Below, one piece after another: positions 11,929 through 24,075 of a stretch of DNA of 64,000 nucleotides; the first letter of the stretch is position 1, and each line of letters opens with the position of its first letter. Under the pieces are notes generated by a model. It did no database searches. It was not told the DNA's origin and worked only from the letters and a program-made list of their open reading frames with translations. The stretch is taken from assembly GCA_028829895.1 (NCBI GenBank), contig CM054181.1:14478001-14542000 (forward strand). Reading direction: 5' to 3'. The DNA is from Sinotaia quadrata (Eukaryota; Mollusca; Gastropoda; Architaenioglossa; Viviparidae). A program made the translations under genes and the position numbers.

Positions 11929-11997
11929 GGCGGGAAAGCCCGCAAAAATATCCCTGCGCTTGCGCAGTCGCGAGACTTCTGTTACCGCACTTCCAGC
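11929..11997. promoter_or_regulatory. CpG-rich promoter-like cluster
   Basis: In 70 bp I read GGCGGGAAA (11929-11937, E2F-type), TGCGCTTGCGCA (11955-11966, one base from the palindromic NRF1 site), TCGCGAGA (11968-11975, most of the TCTCGCGAGA element) and CACTTCCAG (11989-11997, ETS-type). Such combinations typify TATA-less metazoan promoters. The ATG at 12016 opens only nine codons, so any transcript would have to be spliced or non-coding. Confidence 0.35.
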
Positions 11998-12139
11998 TAC
12001 AACAAACCCGACAACGATGGTACACTCGGCTCTCAATGCTGGATAGGTGCATAAATGCTAACTATAGTACCAGGTCCTCGAACCCGATTGCTTTAGAACC
12101 GCATAGAGATTGAGTGTAAGTATTTGTTGCACTTTGTCA

Positions 12140-12212
12140 ATCCAGTATGCCTCTCATAAGTCTAAGCTAAAACAATCCACTATGCCTCTCATAAGCTAAA
12201 ACAATCCAGAAA
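12140..12212 (+). repeat. short ~35-bp duplication
   Basis: CAATCCAGTATGCCTCTCAT and CAATCCACTATGCCTCTCAT occur about 35 bp apart, followed by AAGCTAAAACAATCCA in both copies. Confidence 0.7.
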
Positions 12213-12294
12213 CCGTTGAAAGAACCTCATAGTGCAATAAATTCTATTCCATGTCTGCTAATGTAATAAAATTGACGACATATTAACTGACGTG

Positions 12295-12972
12295 TCCCCT
12301 CACCCCTCTCCCTGTCTGTCTCTATGTATGTCTTTCTCTGCCTGTCTGTCTCTATATACGTCTTTCTCTGCCTGTCTGTCTCTAAATCTGTCTTTCTCTG
12401 CCTCTGTCTATAAATCTGTCTTTCTCTCCCTGTCTCTAAATCTGTCTTTCTATCTCTGTCTATAAATCTGTCTTTCTCTCCCTGTCGGTCTATAAATCTG
12501 TCTTTCTCTCCCTGTCTACAAATCTGTCTTTCTCTGCCTGTGTCTACAAATCTGTCTTTCTCTCCCCGTCTGTCTATAAATCTGTCTTTGTCTGTCTGCC
12601 TACAAATCTGTCTTTCTCTGCCTCTGTCTATAAATCTGTCTTTGTCTGTCTGCCTACAAATCTGTCTTTCTCTCCCCGTCTATAAATATGTCTTTGTCTG
12701 TCTGCCTACAAATCTTTCTCTCCCCGTCTGTCTATAAATCTGTCTTTCTCTCCCCGTCTGTCTATAAATCTGTCTTTGTCTGTCTCTAAATCTGTCTTTC
12801 TCTCCCTGTTGGTCTCTAAACCTGTCTTTCTCTCCATCTCTGTCTCTAAATCTGTCTGTCTCTGTGTCTTTCTCTCCCTGTCTGTCTCTATCTCTGTCTC
12901 TATATCTGTATTTCTATGTATATGTCTTTCTCTCCCTGTCTGTCTCCAAATCTTTCTCTGCCTGTCTGAATA
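12295..12972 (+). repeat. 680-bp CTGTCT/TCTTTCTC pyrimidine array
   Basis: A variable-length tandem array. Its core units are CTGTCTGTCTCTAAATCTGT and CTTTCTCTCCCTGTCTGTCT, in roughly 18-40 bp combinations. The plus strand is mostly pyrimidine. Plus-strand open frames (12540-12737 and 12776-12973) are repeat artefacts of the type LSLPVCLQICLS. Confidence 0.95.
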
Positions 12973-13394
12973 ATCTACTCTATGCCTGTATGCTTTCTCT
13001 CATCCACATTCTTGGACAAAAGGTAAAAACTGCCTAGCACTGTCCATGGTTCAGTGCACTTATTCAGGCTTGCGTGGCGGTACATTCTAATTGAAGGTTG
13101 ACTGTCCAGTGCGGTGATTTTAAAGAAATTTTCAGTTTAGTAATAAAAGTCCTGAAAATGAGAGCTGCATTATTTTTACCCTGTTTCGTTATCATGCAAG
13201 AATTGGCTGCACCTTGACAGTCTCGTAATATGCTTTAGAAATGAAAACCAAAGGTTTGTGAAAACTTGTAAATAATATGGAAGGAACTGTAATCAAGGAA
13301 GAATTAAAGACTACAGAAAGACTCGTTATTAATGTTACAGTAATTTTTAAAGCATTATTATTTAGAGAAATAAGATTAATAATGTGTATTTGTA

Positions 13395-13490
13395 TATGTA
13401 TGTGTATGGGTGAATGTGTGTGCAGGTATGTGTTGTGTTTGTGTGTATGTGTATGCGTGTAGATGCATATGTGTGCGTGTACTTTTGCGA
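13395..13490. repeat. imperfect GT/ATGTGT-rich tract
   Basis: Interrupted TGTATGTG and GTGTGTGC motifs, an old degenerate (GT)n tract. Confidence 0.8.
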
Positions 13491-13565
13491 GATTGACAGA
13501 AGACAGAGTAGAACTGCAGACATTTCTTCAAATTGATTTTTTATTTCATCTTAAAACTGAAACGT

Positions 13566-13600
13566 GAAAGCTTTCTTTCTCTTTTCTCTTTTTCTTTCTC

Positions 13601-13632
<32 letters not shown>

Positions 13633-13655
13633 CCTTTCTCCCTCTCTTCTATCTG
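13566..13655. repeat. CT/TTTC-rich pyrimidine tract
   Basis: About 90 bp of CTTTCTCTTTT and CCTCTCTTTC sequence on the plus strand. Confidence 0.8.
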
Positions 13656-13693
13656 TCTAGCGGATTTTTCTATAAAGAACTATTTAATAACGG

Positions 13694-13830
13694 TGATAAT
13701 GTTCGGAACTATTCAATATAACCCAAAAGTAATATTCAAGCTAGGTTTTATTTTTTAATATTGATAATGTTCGGAACTATTCAATATAACCCAAAGGTAA
13801 TATTCAAGCTAGGTTTTATTTTTTAATATT
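13694..13830 (+). repeat. 68-bp tandem duplication
   Basis: Two near-identical copies, starting at 13694 and 13762, contain GATAATGTTCGGAACTATTC and AAGCTAGGTTTTATTTTTTA. A single A/G change in the middle distinguishes them. Confidence 0.95.
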
Positions 13831-14870
13831 TTGATTATTTTATTCACACTCAATCGCACGACTGTTTTTTCATGTGGTATACAACAAATCGTATATAACT
13901 GCAGTTGCTACAAACACGTCACGTACACTCAAAGACCATGGACTAAATACTGTTGCTACAAACCCCAGAAAGGGGCCAGATCAATTTACTTTCAAACATT
14001 TGTTGAGGCAACGTGGAAATCTAGTTCTAGCTAGTCTAAAAAATAAAATTAAAAAGGGGGGGGGGGAATCATCAGGGCAAATGAACAGGGGAGTGCATTA
14101 GTATAATCTTTGGTGCTGACAGTCAGGCAAGTTTCCAGCTCTCTATGAGGTGGCACGTGGAGCATATAGTGATTTGTGAAGCTGGCGTGTCCTAAATATG
14201 TGAGGTAAAAATAAACTGTACATGAATTAGTTCTAGAGGTGATGATTGTGATACACAAATAGGTGAAGCCTAGAACAGTACTACCAAAAGTGATGTGGAC
14301 AAGAACAGATCTGTCGAAGAGAGTATACAAAGATAAATTTATCATAGATCAGTACTATCCATAATGTTATTTGGGGCAAGAATAGAATTTTTGACTATAT
14401 TTACTCAAGATAAAAAATAAACTGATTTATGGATTAATTCTGTCACAGATAGTAGAAAAAGCAAATATTCGATTTTGCAAAGTATTGAACGAAAGAAGAA
14501 AGTAAATTCGCCATGAACTGATTGTGCAAAAGCGGTATATAATATAGACTTGAAATAGATTAGATCTGTCAAAATGGTGCGCTAAATTTAATTGAGCTGT
14601 ACGACAGAAAAGAGAGTGTTTACCAACACGTTCAGAAAAGGGTTTCTTCAGACAACTTCTCGAAATATTCAAGAAACAACCACTCTACTTCTCTACTTTT
14701 GTAACCAAATCAGAGCAAAGCGGGAGTGTTTTGTAGAGTACATACGGTAATAAGATCATGTACTATAGTGTATTTAAATGAGAAACTATATCACCTGTCT
14801 GTGCTTTCTGTTGCAGCACGTCGCACTTTTGTTTTGTCAGTTGATTGCTAGTTAGTGCTCTTCCAGTTGC
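13831..14870. other. spacer, possibly very old ~60-bp repeats
   Basis: AATAAACTG and (A)GATCTGTC-type motifs recur loosely between 14200 and 14620, which hints at a heavily decayed array. A G-run lies at 14056-14066. No gene seen. Confidence 0.35.
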
Positions 14871-14988
14871 GTGTGTGCGCGTGTGTGTGTGTGTGTTCAT
14901 CTTCTTATTTTAAGACCCTCTTTAGTAATCACCATCAGTATTATTCGATCGTTTGTGCCTGTCTCTTTTGTCAGACTGTCGGTCTGCC

Positions 14989-15037
<49 letters not shown>
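14871..15037. repeat. (GT)n at 14878-14897 and (CT)n at 14990-15037
   Basis: A short GTGTGCGCGTGTGT tract is followed about 95 bp later by a pure CT run of about 48 bp. Confidence 0.95.
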
Positions 15038-15042
<5 letters not shown>

Positions 15043-15298
15043 ATTACGGCTTACCGGCTGGCTGGCTGATTAGAGGCTTAAAGTCCGCTTCCTTCGATTG
15101 TTGACTTGGCGGACAGACTTAGTCTTCACAAAGCGTTAATAGCATTAACATTCTAGAGACTACAGTTTTTATCAAATCTGTCTGAAACTGTTTCAAGCGG
15201 GGCAGTTTAACCTAGCCTTTGTCCTTGGACTTGGAGTGTTTGTTATAAATATGAACTGACTATAATTTTGTAGCCTTCATCTATGCACTGTACCAATT

Positions 15299-15645
15299 GG
15301 GGGGGGGGGGGGATGCGACGTTAAACTAGTCCAGATCTGGATAAGACTGCGCGCACGCGACGCACCATTCAAGAATTCGTGTCACATGTCTGACAGGTGG
15401 CAAGCAACAGTTATGCTGATTGATTGGATGAAACAGTCGGCGAGTCGGTGATCGTCGCTTGAGTCAAGCAGCTTTCACACAGCGACACTTGAGGCAAAAT
15501 AGCTCTCGCACAGCGACTGATGTACCGCTTCTCGTTACTTAGGCAAAATACCTCTAGCACAGCGACTGATGACAACCTGACACGCTGACTTTAGCCCGTA
15601 TGTAATATCAGTGCCATTACACACACACACACACACACACACACA
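15299..15645. repeat. G15, 49-bp duplication and (CA)n
   Basis: 15299-15313 is a run of 15 G. At 15492 and 15541 the string AGGCAAAATA recurs, followed by CTCT(C/A)GCACAGCGACTGA in both, which defines a 49-bp duplication. 15617-15645 is a CA run. Confidence 0.8.
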
Positions 15646-15895
15646 AAACATTCTCTCTCTCGGTCATTCATCATTTTCGAACTAAAAGTAAACGGTTTGT
15701 CCATCAGTTCACCAAAATTTATTTGTGGAAGGAAAATATAAAATAATCTTCAGATAGCTTACGCTCATCAGGCCGAGAAGGAAAGCAGTTTTAGCTCAAT
15801 AGACAACACAGACAAGCAGCAAGGTGTACTTCAGCCTCAATGACCAGTCGCACTGAGTAAAGCAAGACACTTCTTCAGTTTTCATTTCCTTACAC

Positions 15896-16137
15896 ACATA
15901 CAAATACATATATATATATATAATGCACACACAAACACACACACACATATTTGTATATATTATGCACACACATATATATAATGCACACACACACACACAA
16001 ACACATACAATGCGTACATTCACACAAGTGATTCTGAATACCTTCCGCCATCAAAGTTTTCCTTTTATCATTAGTTAACTCTAGTTCACACATTTACGTA
16101 CGCACACATACACACTCACACACACACACATACACAC
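15896..16137. repeat. compound TA/CA microsatellites
   Basis: Alternating blocks of (TA)n and (CA)n with TGCACACACA joints at 15896-16010, and a weaker CA-rich block at 16099-16137. Confidence 0.9.
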
Positions 16138-16393
16138 TCTCAGAAAACACGCTATCGCATGTACACATGCACACCACATATATAGGGGATCAACTTTGTG
16201 ATATTGTCTTTTTAAAAAAAATTACTGCCGTTGTGAAACTTTAAGTATTTATCAAGACAGAAAGACTTTCCATGTCTGATTCTCGACCGGGAGTTAAAAA
16301 GCTGTAATAAAACCAGAACAAATCAGTCAGTCTGATAACGAACACCTAGGAAACAGTCAGGCGGACAATTAGAAATTAAACACTTAGACAAAC

Positions 16394-16473
<80 letters not shown>

Positions 16474-16474
16474 C
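16394..16474. repeat. (GATA)n microsatellite, about 20 units
   Basis: An uninterrupted GATA tetranucleotide run of about 81 bp. Confidence 0.98.
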
Positions 16475-16818
16475 AGGTATAGACAAAAATCTTTCGTTTA
16501 ATTCATTCATACTTTTATTCGATGCAACAACACAAGTTTGCCACTAACATCGAAAAAATAATAATAAAACTAATAAGCTGTTTAGTATTTATTTAAATAT
16601 TCTTGGAGGTTTTAACAAAAAGAAATAAATGAACTCTTTATTGAAATGAGTTTTTAAACTGAACTCATTCTCAAATTGAACTTTTTCAAACTAATCTGTT
16701 TCTCAAATCGAACTTTCTTAAACTGGTCTCACACTGTGCTTGTTCTCACACTGAATCCTTTATCAAAGGAGTTACAGGCAAACAACAGTCATTGCTGTGT
16801 TGGGTAGATCTGATACAG

Positions 16819-16923
16819 TTGCATTAACATTACCACTGATAAGTTGTTTTAACACTACCACTGATATGTTGCATTAACATTACTACTGATAATCTGCATT
16901 AACATTTACCACTGGTACAGTTT
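16819..16923 (+). repeat. ~27-bp minisatellite, about 4 copies
   Basis: Units resemble GTTGCATTAACATTACCACT followed by GATAA, with ACT/ATT and spacing variants. Confidence 0.85.
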
Positions 16924-17131
16924 ATGTCGTGCCTCGTGAGCGACACTGAGTTGACGTGTTATCCTTCTTCAGCAAATATGCTGCAAAGAAGAAATTTAAT
17001 CAAAAATGAAAGATTACTGTACGACTCAAAATAACAGTCCCAACAATGGAACCCAAAAGAAACCCTCCTATGAGGGATGCGTATAAAGACTGTTTACCGC
17101 TGATACATGTAGCTTCAAAGATGTGACCAGA

Positions 17132-17393
17132 AAATGACAAAGATTTCGAGCGGTTTGATGAAGTTTCTGAGTCTGTCTACAGGTAAGAAATGGTTTCCTA
17201 TAACAAAATGTTTCTGCAAGGGCCTTAAAGCATTGCCTTGCATGTCACCACCACCACAAGGAGGCAGTTCCAATCATATCAACAAGCACCTGTCTCAGAC
17301 ATTAAAAAACCAGATCTGAACTGTTGTCCTCCCATCTTTTCCTCTGTCTTCCTCTCCTTCACCCTACTTGCACAGTCCTGGAAGGATTTAATG
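17132..17393 (+). other. candidate exon-intron-exon segment
   Basis: A donor ACAG|GTAAGA at 17182/17183 is followed 193 bp later by a strong pyrimidine-tract acceptor ending TTGCACAG at 17375. The 51 bp before the donor read, in one frame, as an acidic peptide (ENDKDFERFDEVSESVY). Joining across the intron ends in a stop within five codons. A TGA lies just upstream in the same frame, so any exon must begin at about 17132, after GTGACCAG. The alternative frame begins with a true ATG at 17134. No family is recognised, and chance is a serious possibility. Confidence 0.15.
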
Positions 17394-17545
17394 TAAGGTG
17401 AAGGATTTAACGTAGGATGCAAGTTTTAGCGTAGGTTGCAGGGTTTAGCTTAGAATGCAGGGTATAGCATAGGATGCAGTTTTTAGCGTAGGGTGCAGGG
17501 TATAGCATATGATGCAGGGTTTAGCATAGGATGAAGAGTTTAGAT
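17392..17545 (+). repeat. ~21-bp minisatellite, about 7 copies
   Basis: Variants of GATGCAGGGTTTAGCATAG, with TTTTAGCGTAGG and GGTATAGCAT alternates. The GGGTTTAG string is part of this unit and is not telomeric. Confidence 0.85.
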
Positions 17546-18117
17546 CACAGCGAGATAAATATGCAAGGACAGCAAAAAAGACAGCCATGGGTGGGTTGTG
17601 AATTAACAATGCAGATTGATGAGGGTGGGGGTTAGGGGGTTAGGGAGACTTTTAAGTTTACAACTGCGTTCAGTTGACAATGGATTTGTTCATTTCGAAA
17701 ATAACATTTTATCACTTGCTGTTCATCACAGCGATTTATTTCTAGGTTAATTTTTAAATAACTGATTTGAGTGGGCGGGTATTTATTTATGTGTGATATT
17801 CTCTCTCATGCACTAGATAGGGAAGGGGGAAATGGGGCAGGTCAAGTCAAGGCAGCGTCCCTGTGAACTGGCATCGTCACTGTTTGCCAACGAGAGGTTT
17901 GTTTCCCTTTCATCTCGACAGTCTTGGGGGTCCGCACACTGACGTTCATTGTAGTCTACGAAGTGTGTAAACAAGAGCTCAGCAAAGAGTAGAGATATAT
18001 GGGTGATCAGTTTACTGAGTTGCAACTACAGCTTTATTCCCCCTCCCCCCTTTCCTCCACCCCACCATTTTTGTTTTTATTCCACCTGCCATAGCTTACT
18101 CTTTGACAGATCACTTT
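17546..18117. other. spacer, no gene seen
   Basis: Contains a short GGTTAGGGGGTTAGGG patch near 17630 and C-rich runs near 18041. Nothing else notable. Confidence 0.5.
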
Positions 18118-18249
18118 GAATGGCTCACACCAGTGATAAGAAAAAACAACAAACATGATGAGAATGGCTCACACCAGTGATAAGAAAAAACAACAAACAT
18201 GATGAGAATGGCTCACACCAGTTATAAGAAAAAACAACAAACATGATGA
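18118..18249 (+). repeat. 44-bp tandem repeat, 3 copies
   Basis: Copies begin at 18118, 18162 and 18206 with GAATGGCTCACACCAGTGAT. The third differs by one base (GTTATAAG instead of GTGATAAG). Confidence 0.97.
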
Positions 18250-18502
18250 GACTAAAAACGTGATTATTCCAAATGTAGAGAGTGATAAATCCTAACGCTT
18301 ACAATACATGTGTACAATAATTGCAATAAACAAAACTTCTCAGGGAGAATTCTTGAAACAGTTTTCTTTTTTTTATAGTTTCTTCGCGTTGACCGATTAC
18401 GAACTAACGTTCAATCGTTCGTTGATTTCGCGATCGGCACTTGCCAATGCACCAAGACATAAGTAGGCATGTTCAAAACTGTTGATGCACGTCATGGTTT
18501 TT

Positions 18503-18527
18503 CGCCGCCATTTCTCAAGTGACGTCA
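18503..18527. promoter_or_regulatory. YY1-like plus CRE pair
   Basis: CGCCGCCATTT (18503-18513) matches the YY1 core on the minus strand (AAATGGCGGC). TGACGTCA lies at 18520-18527. The pair resembles a compact promoter element, but no adjacent exon is recognised. Confidence 0.25.
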
Positions 18528-18698
18528 GTGACACTTCTTTTTGTGTGTGTTAAGTCAGAACTGTCAACACGTGATGCTCAAACCAACTACTCTCAGGCAT
18601 GGAACTGTGATTCGTAAAATAATTCTTAACCACTGCTCAGATCATTCTTATCTGATCCGAAAACTGATTGCACTCGCCCACTTATTCAGCACTCGTAA

Positions 18699-18786
18699 TG
18701 GCTTCCGTTGCGCAGTTTAGTAAAGCACCGCGCTGCCAAATGTCTTTGCAACTTTATGTCTGCCTGAGTTCCCCCCCCCCCCCCCC
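18699..18786 (+). repeat. possible tRNA-derived SINE head plus poly-C
   Basis: TTGCGCAGTTTAGTAAAGCA followed by CCGCGCTG resembles the D-arm/box A part of tRNA-derived SINEs. CCTGAGTTCCCC about 57 bp downstream could be a decayed box B (GGTTCGANTCC type) running into 16 C's (18771-18786). No tRNA cloverleaf can be drawn, so this is not a tRNA gene. Tentative. Confidence 0.25.
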
Positions 18787-18903
18787 ATCTTCCTCTCCCA
18801 CCTCGAAATTTTGTCGGAAATTCCTTTCTGTTGTCACTATAATAGCTTTAACTGCTGCAGAGTGATTTACACTCATCTTTTCACAATAATACTCGTGTAA
18901 TGC

Positions 18904-19756
<853 letters not shown>

Positions 19757-20130
19757 TCGGTCAAACAGAGAACACATGCAGTGCCGGTAAATCGGTCAAA
19801 CAGAGAACACTTGCAGTGCAGGTAAATCAGTCAAACTTTGTTTCTTAGATCTAGAACGTTAAAAGACGTGTTAAATACATGACATTAACACATGCGGCGC
19901 TCAGAAATCAGTAAAACAGGTAAAGCTTGCAGTGCACACAAATCAGTCAAATAAACAATACTTGTAGAGCACACAATCAGTCAAACAGACAACACTTGTA
20001 GAGCACACAATCAATTAAACAATTAAACAGACAACACTTGTAGAGCACTCAATCAATCAAACAGACAACACTTGTAGAGCACTCAATCAATCAAACAGAC
20101 AACACTTGAAGAGCATACAAATCAGTGAAA
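19757..20130 (+). repeat. ~34-bp minisatellite, about 10 copies
   Basis: Unit AATCAGTCAAACAGACAACA followed by CTTGTAGAGCACAC. Early copies are diverged (GGTAAATCGGTCAAACAGAG). An unrelated stretch at about 19840-19895 interrupts the array. Later copies differ by C/A or A insertions. Confidence 0.9.
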
Positions 20131-20471
20131 GCACCGCCTCTAAACAGTTGTTCTATATAAAATATAAATTAATGGCAAAAAAAATAAATCTTCACTGCTT
20201 CCTATCAAAATTCTTCCAGACACTTAACCAGATCATTCTGCAAGTTGTTATTTTTTTAATGTGACAAAGTACAAAAATATCAGAGATCAGTTTGACAGTC
20301 CAATTGACAGTGCCCTGTGCTACCTGACCTGTCATCTCCTACTGCCTGAACTGTCATCTCCGAAGTGACAAGACTGAAGTAAGAACTGTTAAAGTTTGGA
20401 AATACGCACTGAATCGTGAAGAGCAATTATTTTCTCTATGACATGGTACGCGTCGAGTTTGCACTGCGTTT

Positions 20472-20751
20472 TGACAGAGCTGATCAACCATATTTACTAT
20501 TTAATTAACACGTGGTTCATTGTTAGTTGCGTGTCACGTTATGACAGAGCTGATCTACCATATTTACTATTTAATTAACACGTGGTTCATTGTTAGTTGC
20601 GTGTCACGTTATGACAGAGCTGATCTACCATATTTACTATTTAATTAACACGTGGTTCATTGTTAGTTGCGTGTCACGTTATGACAGAGCTGATCTACCA
20701 TATTTACTATTTAATTAACATGTGATTCATTGTTAGTTGCATGTCGCGTAT
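20472..20751 (+). repeat. 70-bp tandem repeat, 4 copies
   Basis: Copies begin at 20472, 20541, 20611 and 20681 with TGACAGAGCTGATC(T/A)ACC. Each contains TTAATTAACACGTGG, a palindromic TTAATTAA next to a CACGTG E-box. The last copy has three transitions, which removes the E-box. Confidence 0.97.
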
Positions 20752-21764
20752 TTGTACATATCAGAAGTGCCCATGTCACTACTGACTTAAAAATCTATTT
20801 CATATGTTCAATGTCAGTTTGTTCTTTGTATTTTATTAAAATAAGTTTTTTCATCGTTATGAACACATGCTTTTCAAGTGATAAGGAAAGAAGTTAGGTT
20901 GACTGGGGTGATGGATTGTTAATTTATTTGTAAAGCCGGGTAGCTAGCAAAGTAAATGCCCCACCAGGGTGAGAGGTGTTTGTAGCATCTGGGCAATAGT
21001 GCAACTCATAGTGTATAAATTGAAGGTATGAACTTTTATCGACTTTTATAACTCAATAACCTCAGAACAGGTGATGTTACTGCTCATTTCAGTGGCACTA
21101 GAGCTTGACCAAGATTTCTCCTCTGCATTTATAAAGCCCTTTACGGGTGGGGTTATAGGGAGTAAGTAGGCAACTTATTAATCTATTAACTCCGCTAGTC
21201 ACACTTATGCTTCACTGTCTGGTTCTATAAAATATCCGTTTAACCTCACACATGTACATTCCTGCTGAAAGCTTACGCTCTTCAGGCAAATGTTTTCAAC
21301 ATTCTGAAAGCAAATTTTAAATAATTCATAAGATCAATGTTCATTTGTTTATCATGGTCCATTTATCATGAATTAGCTGTCCTTACAATAAGACAAAGAG
21401 GGACTAGGGGTCATTTTAAAAACTTGCCCACAAGAAATATTTGTCAGCAAGAACCAAACAGTCTCTACCGTGTCCTTGTTTATTGTTTATTTGTATTTAT
21501 TTTTATTTGTTTATTGTTTATTCTAGCTGTACATTTGTGCGTTCACTTTTAATTATTGTTCCCTTTTCTAATAGCTATTTTTTATGATTATTTGTAAATA
21601 TTAATTTCTCGTTTGTTAATATAGTACTTTGCTATATACTGGTATTCTGCATGTGGACATCCCTTTATTGATTTATGACTTTTCATATTTCTATATTATT
21701 CTTTGTGTTTAACAAGTCTGTATATTAAAATCGTTTGTATTTCATATACAATTATTGTAAAGCA
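20752..21764. other. spacer, no gene seen
   Basis: AT-rich; T/A-rich low complexity at 21480-21760. I find no repeat units or element ends. Confidence 0.5.
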
Positions 21765-21935
21765 TTCACAACTTTTATAGGATTCACAAATTTTATAGGA
21801 TTCACAACTTTTATAGGATTAAACTCTGTGTCACGTCTCTATTAGTAGTCAATATCAAATTACAGACAGACCCACACAATCATAATTATAATTATTAGTA
21901 GTCGATATCAAATTACAGACACACCCACCCAATTA
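21765..21935 (+). repeat. 18-bp x3 and ~57-bp x2 repeats
   Basis: GATTCACAACTTTTATAG-type units repeat three times at 21765-21822. Immediately after, TAGTAGTC(A/G)ATATCAAATTA is duplicated at 21843 and 21896. Confidence 0.85.
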
Positions 21936-22171
21936 TAAAGCTGAACTACATACACATACATTAACAGCATTCGTCTGCCCAATGTAGACAAATTAATAAC
22001 AAAAAAATACCTGAGAATATTCTCACATTAATAATATCTGAACAGAAGATACGCGGTCCCTCAAGTAATAAAACAGAAAAATATTTGAATGAGAAGTTTT
22101 ACGTTAAAATAATATTTTTAAAATGCAGAAAAAGCTCATCACAACAATTTACAACACGTTAAGCAGAAAGG

Positions 22172-22364
22172 GAAATGCTCTCTACAATTCAGAGGGAAAA
22201 AACCCAGTAATAATGAAAAAATATATATAGTATTTGCTCTTACCTCATGATGCAGTAAAATTCAAAAGAAATGCTCTCTCACAATTCAGAGAAAAAAACA
22301 AATATAACAATGAAAAAATATATATAGTATTTGCTCTTACCTCATAATGCAGTAAAATTCAAAG
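22172..22364 (+). repeat. ~97-bp tandem duplication
   Basis: Both copies start GAAATGCTCTCT and run through ATGAAAAAATATATATAGTA to GCAGTAAAATTCAAA. Differences are a few indels and transitions. Confidence 0.93.
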
Positions 22365-22850
22365 GTATTGAAAGAGCTATGAATTTTATCCTGTCTAAGC
22401 AGCGGGTACATACCTGATCTTTAAATTATGGTTAGCGCCATTCTTACAAATCAAGCCAAATATTATACAGGATATAGGAACCCAGTGTATAACAATAGAT
22501 TGATCTATTTGGTTCAAGCATCTTCTAGTCTGTTATATAACATTCCAAAAAGACAAGTAATACTCACGCACAAGAGATTTTGAATACCTCCTCTGACAGG
22601 GAGAAAGGGAGGGAGGGGGAAATGGGGAAGAGGCAGTAGGACTCCACGAGGAAGGGACATCAAAGGCCATGGACAAGGTCATTCTTGCTTCCCATCGCCA
22701 CATGCACACAGAAGAATGTGTGTACCACGTGCACACAGTGTTGCGTGTTGATAATTATCACGCCCAATTTCTTCTGCTGCAGACGAGTAGAGCAACTTGA
22801 CTGACAATCACTCTCAGATTATCTATCCAACAGGCAAAATTTCTCTGCAT
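22365..22850. other. spacer, no gene seen
   Basis: A G/A-rich patch at 22600-22635. No coding or repeat signal. Confidence 0.5.
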
Positions 22851-23029
22851 ATACTTATCTTTGAAAACTGCCACTTTCTGTTTTATAGCATTACTATCAT
22901 TAGCAAGTGAGATGTTAAATATATCCGTAAACATTAACAATACTTATCTTTGTAAAACTGCCACTTTCTGTTTTATAGCATTACTATCATTAGCACGCGG
23001 GATGTTAAATATATCCGTACACATTAACA
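22851..23029 (+). repeat. 89-bp tandem duplication
   Basis: Copies start at 22851 and 22940 with ATACTTATCTTTG and both contain GCCACTTTCTGTTTTATAGC. They differ at AAGTGA/ACGCGG and AAAC/ACAC. Confidence 0.95.
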
Positions 23030-23505
23030 ATGAGACGATACGTAAATACTGAAAACAAATGACCCAATTTACAATCTGAACATAACGACAATTCTTTACT
23101 AAAGTTTGAAATCTTTTTCTTAGGGTGCGGTGGGTTTAATTTTTACATTTAATGCTAGCCTACAAACATTTTTTGAACAATTTGGGTCTTTTATCTGGCG
23201 AAGTGGGTTCCAGTTTTGTCTTTGTCCTATTTGTCTTGTGCTCTCAAGCAAGAATCAATCTGTCTGTTTGATGCCATCGTCATTGCAAATAAAAACCAGG
23301 GTCCACTCGATCACATCTCTTACGAGTCAGCATTGTCTCGTTTGTTCAGTTCCTGGCTTATAACCAGCTCAAGGATGAGTTATCTCCCTTGAATGCAGCT
23401 TTCCACTAGTTATACTATAGAGGTGGTTGAACTATACGTGTAATTGCACTGAGGGTTTCTTGTACAATGTTAAAATTACAGTGAAGATTTTCTGACTTGT
23501 ATTAT

Positions 23506-23660
23506 GGAGACATAAAGACACAGAGAGATGAAAACATAAACACACTGAGATGTGGAGACGTAAAGACACAGAGAGATGAAAACATAAACACACTGAGATG
23601 TGGAGACATAGACACAGAGAGATGAAAACATAAACACACTGAGATGTGGAGACATACAGA
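23506..23660 (+). repeat. 48-bp minisatellite, 3+ copies
   Basis: Copies start at 23506, 23554, 23602 and (partial) 23648, containing ACAGAGAGATGAAAACATAA and CACACTGAGATGTGG. The third copy is 2 bp shorter. Confidence 0.95.
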
Positions 23661-24075
23661 CGCATGGAACAGAAAATAAGAGAGTCTTAACAAACAGACC
23701 TTAAAAGAAACACATTAGGAAAGACAAAAGGAGACGAATTAAGGAGACCAAAGAGAAGAATTAACAAGAAAGATATCTGAGCAATCGATATAGAGGGGGA
23801 AAATTTACACAATACAGAGAAGTATTTGATAAAATTATACATTTACACATTTTAAAGAAAAACTAGCAAATGTAAAATTCTCAGCGTAAAATTCCAAACA
23901 ACAAACCGCAATTTTTAGCCGGCAACCATTTATGTTCCTTGATTCCGGACAAACTTCCTATTGCCATTTGATTGGAATCTTTGGCGAGAACATGTATGTA
24001 TCTTTCGCTTGAAAAAATAAAACCTTCAGTCTTCTGCCTCTTTGTTTTTTCTTCAATCAGACAGTGTATGTCTTC
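23661..24075. other. spacer with a minus-strand open frame
   Basis: A 70-codon minus-strand open frame (24090 to 23881) has balanced composition but starts at TTG, not ATG, and matches nothing I recognise. It runs away from the motif cluster at 24076-24147. Confidence 0.25.

Noticed and set aside
12040..12120. TCGGGTTCGAGGA on the minus strand as a tRNA T-arm
   Set aside because: No acceptor or D-arm pairing and no box A upstream.
17380..17650. Telomere-like strings GGGTTTAG and TTAGGGGGTTAGGG
   Set aside because: They belong to a 21-bp minisatellite or occur only twice. No run of exact telomere units exists.
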